This document shows positions 1 through 6,016 of a stretch of DNA of 13,480 nucleotides, piece by piece (within the stretch, counting starts at the first letter, position 1; every line of letters begins with the position of its first letter). The notes beneath the pieces are model-generated. The model did not search any database, was not told where the DNA came from, and saw nothing but the letters and a program-made list of their open reading frames with translations. Source of the stretch: Gammaproteobacteria bacterium (lineage in GTDB: Bacteria > Pseudomonadota > Gammaproteobacteria > Granulosicoccales > Granulosicoccaceae); the NCBI GenBank assembly GCA_020444765.1, contig JAGRHW010000052.1, forward strand, positions 1 to 13,480, read 5' to 3'. A program made the translations under genes and the position numbers.

Positions 1-469
1 GAATCTCGGCAATACAGTCGGCAAAATGTCCGGCGCCGCCGTCGCGCAGATCGTCCCGGTCTACCGATGTAACCACTACATACGACAAGCCCATCTTATG
101 AATGGCTTCCGCCAGATTGGCCGGCTCAGCGGCATCCGGCGCCAACGGTTTACCATGCGCGACATCACAGAACGGACAGCGGCGGGTGCAGATATCGCCC
201 AGAATCATAAAGGTCGCGGTTCCGTGCGCGAAACATTCGCCGAGGTTCGGACAGGCCGCTTCCTCGCACACCGAAGACAGCTTCAGATCGCGCATTAATT
301 TTTTGATCTGGGTGACTTTCGGATGCGTGTGGGCCTTGGCGCGAATCCACGACGGCTTACGCAAGACTTCCTCGGTTTTTTTCACTTTCACCGGAATCCG
401 GGCAAGCTTTTCGGCGCCCCGCTTGTGTTGCTCGGAATCCAGACGGGATGGCGCGGTGTGGTTATTCAT
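1..469 (-). CDS. lipA: Lipoyl synthase LipA (N-terminal 156 residues; 3' end beyond window)
   Basis: Radical-SAM enzyme that inserts two sulfur atoms into protein-bound octanoyl groups to make lipoyl cofactor on 2-oxoacid dehydrogenases and GcvH; cytosolic. The translation shows both LipA cysteine sets: C68, C73, C79 (auxiliary 4Fe-4S cluster, in [13 protein letters not shown]) and C94, C98, C101 (radical-SAM CxxxCxxC, in CTRRCPFC). This numbering matches E. coli LipA exactly, which supports the ATG at 467-469. In that frame a TGA lies a few codons upstream with no other start between. The gene runs off the left edge after residue 156, so about half is missing. It lies 91 nt downstream of lipB, which makes its octanoylated substrate, and has its own promoter-like site in that gap. 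No strong Shine-Dalgarno sequence is visible. Identification is secure. Confidence 0.97.
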   Translation of the reverse strand, partial: MNNHTAPSRLDSEQHKRGAEKLARIPVKVKKTEEVLRKPSWIRAKAHTHPKVTQIKKLMRDLKLSSVCEEAACPNLGECFAHGTATFMILGDICTRRCPFCDVAHGKPLAPDAAEPANLAEAIHKMGLSYVVVTSVDRDDLRDGGAGHFADCIAEI

Positions 470-504
470 CGTTATTATTCGTCATATCGTTTTATCAGCA
501 AATG

Positions 505-534
505 ATTCTACGCGCCGGCCGCCGAGTCTGTCCA
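505..534 (-). promoter_or_regulatory. Putative sigma70 promoter for lipA
   Basis: Reading the minus strand, TGGACA (plus positions 529-534) and TAGAAT (505-510) each match the -35 and -10 consensus at 5 of 6 positions and are separated by 18 nt. Transcription would start near 498, giving a leader of roughly 28 nt before the lipA ATG. The site lies in the lipB-lipA gap, so lipA could be transcribed separately from lipB. This is inferred from pattern only. Confidence 0.45.
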
Positions 535-560
535 TGTTGCCTTGCGTTTACGCCACGCGT

Positions 561-1181
561 TCAAACAGAAGGCCGGTAAATTGTCGTCATAAGTTTTTGG
601 TACAAACCATCCGCCAGTTGCGCGATATCCGCGCTGATGCCCAGATCACGCGTTTGCGTCACTGCGAGACCCGCGTAACCGCAGGGATTGATCGCCTCAT
701 AGACCGACAAGTCCATATCGACATTGAGCGCCAGCCCGTGATAGCTGCAGCCTCTGCTGACCCGCAGCCCGAGCGCGGCTATCTTTTGCCCGTCGACATA
801 CACGCCGGGTGCATCCGGCCGGTTTTGCGACACCACGCCGTAATCGGCCAGCAAGGCGATAACGGCATTTTCGATCGCGTTGACCAGGCCCCGCACGCCC
901 AACCCGCAGCGGCGAATGTCACACAGCGTGTAGATGACCAGCTGGCCCGGGCCGTGGTAGGTAATCTGGCCGCCGCGATCGGTTCTGATCACCGGGATCT
1001 CGGTCGGCATCAGCAGATGCTCAGGCTTGCCCGCCTGGCCCTGGGTGAAAACCGGCGGATGCTCGACCCGCCAGAATTCATCGGCCGTGTCAGGTCCACG
1101 TTCCCGGGTGAATGCCTTCATGGCTTCCCAGACGGGAAGGTACTCGCGACATCCGAGGTCACGGAAGATGGGCGTACTCAA
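561..1181 (-). CDS. lipB: Octanoyl-[ACP]:protein N-octanoyltransferase LipB
   Basis: Transfers the octanoyl group from acyl carrier protein to the lipoyl-domain lysine of target proteins, the step before LipA; cytosolic. The 206-residue product has the family landmarks: [13 protein letters not shown] (residues 43-55), [12 protein letters not shown] (69-80), RPDAPGVYV followed by the catalytic lysine in GQKIA (K133), [12 protein letters not shown] (143-154), and the acyl-accepting cysteine in NPCGYAGL (C167). Length is close to E. coli LipB. The start is a TTG four bases after the ybeD stop; alignment with E. coli LipB places the N terminus here. The first in-frame ATG (residue 21) would remove conserved sequence. 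No good Shine-Dalgarno site is visible, so translational coupling to ybeD is likely. Product identity is secure; the start is moderately so. Confidence 0.96.
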   Translation of the reverse strand: MSTPIFRDLGCREYLPVWEAMKAFTRERGPDTADEFWRVEHPPVFTQGQAGKPEHLLMPTEIPVIRTDRGGQITYHGPGQLVIYTLCDIRRCGLGVRGLVNAIENAVIALLADYGVVSQNRPDAPGVYVDGQKIAALGLRVSRGCSYHGLALNVDMDLSVYEAINPCGYAGLAVTQTRDLGISADIAQLADGLYQKLMTTIYRPSV

Positions 1182-1185
1182 GGCG

Positions 1186-1452
1186 TCAAAGCACGTATAG
1201 CAGCCGTTCGTGGCCGGTCAGCGAGAGATAGATATTATCCAGCTGCTCGCGACTGGTGGCGGTGAAGGTCAAGGTCACCGATTCATATTTGCCCTGACTG
1301 GAGGCCCGGCGGCGGGTATCCAGCCGCTCGCCCTGCAAATGCGGTACAACCAGGCCCTCGACCAGCCCGCTGAAATCCTCGCTGGCCAGCCCCATCGCTT
1401 TGATGGTGAATTCGCAGGGAAATTCGAACAGCGTTTCCTGATTTTCAGACAT
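1186..1452 (-). CDS. ybeD: YbeD-like DUF493 family protein
   Basis: A small (88-residue) conserved protein of the DUF493/YbeD family, with an ACT-like alpha/beta fold in characterised structures and no firmly assigned function. Family features seen are the N-terminal [14 protein letters not shown] stretch, a central basic segment followed by [20 protein letters not shown] (near residues 51-70), and a hydrophobic C terminus. In E. coli, as here, the gene sits between dacA and lipB, so a link to lipoylation or envelope work has been suspected, but the sequence does not show one. I chose the ATG at 1450-1452, preceded by a GGGGG tract with 8-nt spacing. A TTG five codons upstream (1465-1467) is open but would place that tract inside the gene. 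The stop is four bases from the lipB start. Confidence 0.9.
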   Translation of the reverse strand: MSENQETLFEFPCEFTIKAMGLASEDFSGLVEGLVVPHLQGERLDTRRRASSQGKYESVTLTFTATSREQLDNIYLSLTGHERLLYVL

Positions 1453-1460
1453 TGACTCTA

Positions 1461-1512
1461 CCCCCAAACTGAATATATCGGGCTATTATGGGGGCGAATA
1501 GCGGCTATTCAA
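1461..1512 (-). promoter_or_regulatory. dacA-ybeD gap: promoter-like site, dyad and possible SD-masking hairpin
   Basis: Three signals overlap in this short gap on the minus strand. TTGAAT (1507-1512, overlapping the dacA stop) and CATAAT (1485-1490) form a promoter-like pair with a 16-nt spacer. GAATAGC/GCTATTC (1496-1510) is a perfect 7-bp dyad around one central base, between these hexamers. CCCCCA (1489-1494) can pair with TGGGGG (1461-1466), a 6-bp stem with a 22-nt loop whose 3' arm is the G tract likely to serve as the ybeD ribosome-binding site. Whether any of these acts in the cell is inference. Confidence 0.3.
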
Positions 1513-2668
1513 AATAACGCAGTACCGAATCCTTGACCCAGACCCACCAATTGCCTTCAGCGACATTGGCCAGGGAAACCAGGGTCTCCTCCGCCATCAC
1601 GTCATTGTCGAGCTTGACCCGCGCCTTGCCGAAAGACTGGCCGAGTCTGGCCGGAGCCTTGATGTAATCCACCAGCTCCAGCTCGGTGGTCAGTTCGTTA
1701 TCATGGCCTCGGGGAACCGTGATATAGACATCGCGCATCACGCCAAGCGGTATTTGCTCATTGTCACCCATCCAGATACGGACGTTTTTGATCGCCTGCC
1801 CGGCGCTGTAGACCTTGTTGGTCTCGTAAAAGCGAAAACCGTAATTCAGCAGACGCTGACTCTGCTCGGTCCGCGCCTTGTCGCTGCTGGTGCCGATCAC
1901 CACACTGATCAGCCGCATGTCGTTGCGCAGCGCCGAGGCGACCAGACAGAATCCCGCCGATTCGGTATGACCGGTCTTGATACCATCGACCGAATCATCA
2001 CGCCACAGCAGTTTGTTGCGGTTTTTCTGCGTGATATCGCCGTAGGTAAACTCCTTGACCGCATAGAGTCCGTATTCACCCGGATAATCACCGATCACCG
2101 CCTGCGAAAGCCTCGCCATATCGTGCGCGGTCGTGTAGTGCTCCGGATGCGGCAAGCCGGTCGAATTGACGAAATGAGTTCCCGTCATGCCGAGCTTTTG
2201 CGCATAGTCGTTCATCATCGAGACAAAGCTGTCCTCGCTGCCGGCGATATGCTCGGCCAGCGCAACCGCCGCGTCGTTACCGGACTGAATGATCAGGCCT
2301 TTGACCAGCTCATCGACCGAGACGCGGGTATTGACCTCAACAAACATCCGCGAGCCTTCCATACGCCAGGCTTTTTCACTGATCGTCACCATATCCGTCG
2401 GCTTGATCGTTCCCTGCTCCAGTTCCGCCGCAACGACGTAGGCGGTCATCATTTTGGTCAGGCTGGCCGGCTCTACCGACATATCCGGATCGTTTTCAGC
2501 GATTATGCGGCCGCTGTTGAAATCCATCAGCACATAGCTTTTGGCGGCCAGTTGCGGCGGTGACGGCAAAGGCGCATTACTGAATCCGGGGACGGCATAG
2601 GCAACAACAAACAGGAAGACTAAAAGACGGGTATTAAACTGCATCATGGATTTCAAAAAGTGACTCAT
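1505..2668 (-). CDS. dacA: D-alanyl-D-alanine carboxypeptidase (PBP5/6 type)
   Basis: Removes the terminal D-Ala from peptidoglycan pentapeptides in the periplasm, limiting crosslinking and helping keep normal cell shape. The 387-residue product has the three penicillin-binding motifs in order: SLTK (S69 nucleophile, K72), SGN (129-131) and KTGHT (231-235). A signal peptide covers about residues 1-32 and a beta-rich PBP5 C-terminal domain follows. The last residues (NWWVWVKDSVLRYF) form the amphipathic helix that anchors this class to the inner membrane. Length agrees with E. coli PBP5/PBP6. The chosen ATG has only a weak AGAGA before it; an ATG pair at residues 8-9 would also give a workable signal peptide. 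The gene is 167 nt downstream of rlpA, with a hairpin between. It could be called dacC equally well, as paralogues cannot be separated here. Confidence 0.95.
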   Translation of the reverse strand: MSHFLKSMMQFNTRLLVFLFVVAYAVPGFSNAPLPSPPQLAAKSYVLMDFNSGRIIAENDPDMSVEPASLTKMMTAYVVAAELEQGTIKPTDMVTISEKAWRMEGSRMFVEVNTRVSVDELVKGLIIQSGNDAAVALAEHIAGSEDSFVSMMNDYAQKLGMTGTHFVNSTGLPHPEHYTTAHDMARLSQAVIGDYPGEYGLYAVKEFTYGDITQKNRNKLLWRDDSVDGIKTGHTESAGFCLVASALRNDMRLISVVIGTSSDKARTEQSQRLLNYGFRFYETNKVYSAGQAIKNVRIWMGDNEQIPLGVMRDVYITVPRGHDNELTTELELVDYIKAPARLGQSFGKARVKLDNDVMAEETLVSLANVAEGNWWVWVKDSVLRYFE

Positions 2669-2753
2669 TCTCTGTTATGCGGGAAAGACGTGTTATGGAT
2701 AGTCGGTCAAGCACCGGCTCCCGACGTCATGGCGTGCAATGATAAAACATTTC

Positions 2754-2787
2754 ACTCCGGTGAACCGGAAAGACCGGTTACCGGAGT
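2754..2787. terminator. 14-bp hairpin between rlpA and dacA, terminator-like
   Basis: ACTCCGGT (2754-2761) pairs with ACCGGAGT (2780-2787), and AACCGG (2763-2768) pairs with CCGGTT (2774-2779). This makes a 14-bp GC-rich stem with one bulged G at 2762 and a 5-nt loop. It begins 48 nt past the rlpA stop on the minus strand. Only a TTTTAT follows about 6 nt beyond the stem on that strand, so it is not a textbook intrinsic terminator. It could attenuate read-through into dacA or protect the rlpA mRNA 3' end. Confidence 0.5.
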
Positions 2788-2835
2788 CTTACAGAATTGT
2801 AGGATAAAAATCGTCTTTTTGGCGGCTGCTTACGT

Positions 2836-3783
2836 TTAATAGCTGAGCAGTTGATAGCTCGTAACGCCGGCGCGATTCAATTCGGCCAGGACGTCGATGA
2901 CCAGTTCTCTGGAGCGAAGCGGACCGAGTTGTACATGGTACAGGCCCCTGGCCTCTGACGGCAGGATATTGACCGCCGCGGCCGGAATGATCTGCAGGAC
3001 CCTGGTGCGCATCGATTCGGCGTTGGTCATCTGCGCGAACGCTCCCAGCTGCACATAAATACCATCACCGGGAGCCTGCGCTGTGGCCGGCTCGTCCGGT
3101 GTGATGTTTGAGATTGTTGGCGAAGCCGTTGGCTTTACAAGCGGAGCGACCGGCTCGCCGCCCGCCTGGCTTGCTTCGCGTGCCGGATCAATCGCCCGTA
3201 CCTCCACGGGCGCCGTACCATGCTTGATCATATCCAGCTTGACCGCCGCCGCGTACGACAAATCGATGATGCGGTCGTCGTGAAACGGACCGCGGTCATT
3301 GACCTTGGCGATAATCGATTTACCGTTATCGAGATTGGTCACCTCGACAAAGGTCGGAATCGGCAGGGAACGGTGTGCCGCGGTCAGCTGATACATATCG
3401 TAGACCTCCCGGCTCGAGGTCAGGCGACCGTGAAATTTGCTGCCGTACCAGGATGCGTTGCCCCGCTCCCGGTAGCCCTTGGCGCTGTCCATCGTCCGGT
3501 AGGATTTTCCGAGCACCTCATAAACCTTCGGATTGCCGTAACGGCTTCTCGGCAACTCGCGCGGAACGGGCTCCCTGGCCTCCTCCACCAGATGATGATG
3601 ACCCGGGCCATCAGCGCCGACCCGGCTGACCGTGGCGGGAGCGGATTCACCGATGTTACGCGCCGGAGCGGCGCAGCCGGCGAGCAAAACCGCAAGCGCC
3701 AGTAACAGCAACTGCGGCACCGTCATCCCGCTCAGGCTTTGCCGGCGACAGGTGCGTCCGGTGGACAGACAAAAATCAGGCAT
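2836..3783 (-). CDS. rlpA: Septal-ring lytic transglycosylase lipoprotein RlpA (DPBB + SPOR)
   Basis: Outer-membrane lipoprotein that cleaves naked (stem-peptide-free) glycan strands; characterised in Pseudomonas aeruginosa. The lipobox LAGC ends at C37. A double-psi beta-barrel domain (about 107-196) contains GNASWYGSKFHG, LTAAHRSLPIP and KVNDRGPF, with E126, D129 and H137 matching the residues needed for P. aeruginosa activity. A Pro/Thr-rich linker leads to a C-terminal SPOR domain (about 240-315, IYVQLGAFA and YHVQLGPL repeats) that binds denuded septal glycan. The start shown overlaps the mltB stop by 8 nt and has AAGG nine bases upstream. An alternative ATG at 3724-3726 (residue 20), preceded by GAGCGGG, would give a shorter and more typical lipoprotein signal. 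Product identity is secure; the start is uncertain between these two. Confidence 0.93.
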   Translation of the reverse strand: MPDFCLSTGRTCRRQSLSGMTVPQLLLLALAVLLAGCAAPARNIGESAPATVSRVGADGPGHHHLVEEAREPVPRELPRSRYGNPKVYEVLGKSYRTMDSAKGYRERGNASWYGSKFHGRLTSSREVYDMYQLTAAHRSLPIPTFVEVTNLDNGKSIIAKVNDRGPFHDDRIIDLSYAAAVKLDMIKHGTAPVEVRAIDPAREASQAGGEPVAPLVKPTASPTISNITPDEPATAQAPGDGIYVQLGAFAQMTNAESMRTRVLQIIPAAAVNILPSEARGLYHVQLGPLRSRELVIDVLAELNRAGVTSYQLLSY

Positions 3784-4759
3784 CAGCGGCCGCCTTGATT
3801 GCTTCGCTCAGCTGATAAACCGCCATGGCGTACAAGGCACTGTGGTTATAACGGGTGATCACATAGAAATTATGATGACCGACCCAGACCTCCTCGCCAT
3901 CACTGCCCTGCAGACTCAGCACCACCACATCGCCGGCGCTTTTGCCGTTGAGCTTGACACCTTTGGCGGTCAGTGCCTGCTGTCCGACCGAAGGCTTGAG
4001 GTCGTCCCTGATCAGCGGCTGCAGCGCATCGCCCGAGATTTTCACCCGCTCCGTAACGGCTTCGCCTTTGATCCATTTGTGCGCCTTGAAATAATTGGCG
4101 ACACTGCCGATCGCATCAGCCCTGGAGTTGAACAAATCACGTTTGCCATCGCCGTCGAAGTCGACTGCGTATCGCCGGTAGCTGCTGGAAATAAACTGCG
4201 CCATGCCCATCGCACCCGCGTAGGAACCCTTGACAGTCAGCGGGTCGAAGCGCTCCTCCCTGGCAAACAACAAAAACTCCGTCAATTCACCGCGAAAAAA
4301 CGTGCTGCGCGGTGGATAGTCAAATGCAAGCGTGGCAACCGAGGAAAAAACCGGGTGATCGCCGGTAATCCGCCCGTATTTTGTTTCGACACCGATAATC
4401 GCGGTAATGATTTCAGCCGGCACACCGTATTGTTTCTCGGCTTTTTCCAGCAAAGCGGCGTTTTGCCGCATAAATTCCACGCCCTGCTCGATTCGATCCT
4501 GTTTGAGAAAAATCGGCCGGTAATCTTTCCATTCCAGACGTTTTTCGGCAGGCCGGGCGATTTTTTCCAGCACTGACTGTTGTGGTGAAATCTTCTTGAA
4601 CAGCCCCTTGAGCTCGGCCTGACCGAGTTTGTGTTCGGCGCTTATTTCAGCGATGTATTTTTCAACCTCGGGATTTTCCAGGTAATTGGCAAAAGCCTGT
4701 GACATCGCACTGAGCGACATGGCTGCGAGACAAAGACCTTGAAATGTTTTATTCAGCAA
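3776..4759 (-). CDS. mltB: Lytic murein transglycosylase B family (MltB/SltB)
   Basis: Periplasmic lytic transglycosylase that cleaves the MurNAc-GlcNAc bond to form 1,6-anhydro ends. The catalytic glutamate is E125 in IIGVETKYG. Also present are GSYAGAMGMAQFISSSY (178-194) and an EF-hand-like calcium loop DFDGDGKRDLF (200-210), followed by ADAIGSVANYF, all typical of the MltB family. Length (327) is normal. The N terminus is a signal peptide ending near AFA (residues 22-24) with no lipobox cysteine, so the enzyme is predicted soluble rather than a lipoprotein as in E. coli MltB; it resembles the soluble SltB enzymes of Pseudomonas. The start is TTG (4757-4759): an in-frame stop lies four codons upstream and the next ATG would cut the signal peptide. 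Its stop overlaps the rlpA start by 8 nt, pairing two transglycosylases in one transcript. Confidence 0.94.
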   Translation of the reverse strand: MLNKTFQGLCLAAMSLSAMSQAFANYLENPEVEKYIAEISAEHKLGQAELKGLFKKISPQQSVLEKIARPAEKRLEWKDYRPIFLKQDRIEQGVEFMRQNAALLEKAEKQYGVPAEIITAIIGVETKYGRITGDHPVFSSVATLAFDYPPRSTFFRGELTEFLLFAREERFDPLTVKGSYAGAMGMAQFISSSYRRYAVDFDGDGKRDLFNSRADAIGSVANYFKAHKWIKGEAVTERVKISGDALQPLIRDDLKPSVGQQALTAKGVKLNGKSAGDVVVLSLQGSDGEEVWVGHHNFYVITRYNHSALYAMAVYQLSEAIKAAADA

Positions 4760-4876
4760 GATTGTACCCGATCAAGTTGTAAGAGCCCGTCCGGACTCCG
4801 GGAAAGACAGTCAACCATTTGCCCGCACCGTCGCTGCCGGCAAAGCGGATTTGCAGCAAAAGTATAGAACATTCCT

Positions 4877-6016
4877 TCAGGATAACAGACGCCGATGCGA
4901 GTGCACCGACATCACGATCCCGAAACCGATCATCAGCGTCACCATCGAGGTGCCGCCGTAACTGACCAGCGGCAAGGGTACACCGACCACCGGCAACAAA
5001 CCTATGACCATGCCGATATTGACCACCAGATAAATCAGAAAGGTCACCACCATCGAACCCGCCAGCAGGCGTCCGTAGGAACCTTGCGAGTCGGTGGCGA
5101 GATAAAGGCAGCGAACGATGATAAAGGCGTACAACGCCAGCAAACCGAGCGCGCCGAACAAACCGAATTCTTCACCGAAGACGGCAAAGATGAAATCGGT
5201 ATGGCGCTCCGGGAGAAAGTCCAGGTGTGACTGCGTGCCGTTGAGCCAGCCCTTGCCGAAAATCCCGCCGCTGCCGACTGCGATCTTCGACTGGATAATA
5301 TGGTAACCGGCGCCGAGCGGATCGGCTTCTGGATTTAAAAAAGTCATGACCCGCTGACGCTGATAGGCATGCATGAAATTCCACAGAACCGGCGCGGCGA
5401 TCGCGCAAATCCCCAGCGCGGCGGCGATCAGTTGCCATTGCATACCGGCCAGAAACAATACCGCAAGCCCAGCCCCAGCAACCAGCAGAGCCGTACCAAG
5501 ATCGGGTTGCTGCATGATCAGCGCGGCCGGTACGGTAACGATCACACCCGCCACCAGCACCCGCTGCAGGGTCGGCGGCAGCGGGTATTCTGAAACAAAC
5601 CGCGCAACCATCATCGGCACGGCGATTTTCATCAGCTCCGAGGGCTGAAAACGCACTATGCCGAGGTCCAGCCAGCGCTGTGCACCCTTGCCGATATCGC
5701 CCACCAGCAAGACCGCCAGCAACATCAGCAGTCCTGTGCCGTAAGCGGCAATCGACCAACTGCGCAGCACCGATGGTGGAATATGCGCCACCACCATCAT
5801 CACCACAAACGCCAGCAGCAGGCGGACAAGCTGGCGCTGAACCGCCGCCATATCCTGACCGGACGCGCTGTACAGAATCACCAGCCCGAGCGCGGCCAGC
5901 GTCAGCAAAGCCAGAAACAGCGGCAGATCCAGCCGCAACAGGCGCGAAACCCAGTCGAGCACGGAAGGCGAGCGGGTTTGCGAATCGAGAATCGACTGGC
6001 CATTATCGGACGACAT
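4877..6016 (-). CDS. rodA: Peptidoglycan glycosyltransferase RodA (MrdB)
   Basis: SEDS-family polytopic inner-membrane enzyme that polymerises lipid II into glycan strands for lateral-wall growth, working with PBP2 in the Rod complex. The 379-residue product has about ten hydrophobic segments and the family motifs GAQRWLDL (111-118), FQPSELMK (123-130), QQPDLGTALL (169-178), the GGIFGKGW and LPERHTDFIFAVFGEE loop (250-283) and GLPLVSYGGTS-like PLPLVSYGGTS (347-357). D274 in HTDF corresponds to the aspartate essential for SEDS polymerase activity. The ATG at 6014-6016 is chosen because GAGGAGG lies six bases upstream, inside the mrdA 3' end, giving a 14-nt overlap with mrdA. An in-frame ATG at 6041-6043 has no ribosome-binding site. 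The overlap points to coupled synthesis with PBP2. Confidence 0.97.
   Translation of the reverse strand: MSSDNGQSILDSQTRSPSVLDWVSRLLRLDLPLFLALLTLAALGLVILYSASGQDMAAVQRQLVRLLLAFVVMMVVAHIPPSVLRSWSIAAYGTGLLMLLAVLLVGDIGKGAQRWLDLGIVRFQPSELMKIAVPMMVARFVSEYPLPPTLQRVLVAGVIVTVPAALIMQQPDLGTALLVAGAGLAVLFLAGMQWQLIAAALGICAIAAPVLWNFMHAYQRQRVMTFLNPEADPLGAGYHIIQSKIAVGSGGIFGKGWLNGTQSHLDFLPERHTDFIFAVFGEEFGLFGALGLLALYAFIIVRCLYLATDSQGSYGRLLAGSMVVTFLIYLVVNIGMVIGLLPVVGVPLPLVSYGGTSMVTLMIGFGIVMSVHSHRRLLS

Noticed and set aside
1703..2563. 286-codon plus-strand open frame opposite dacA
   Set aside because: Shadow of the carboxypeptidase gene, composition rich in His/Arg/Asp typical of antisense translation.
2806..2820. 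AAAAA-TCGTC-TTTTT inverted repeat downstream of rlpA
   Set aside because: A 5-bp all-A/T stem is not stable; likely chance.
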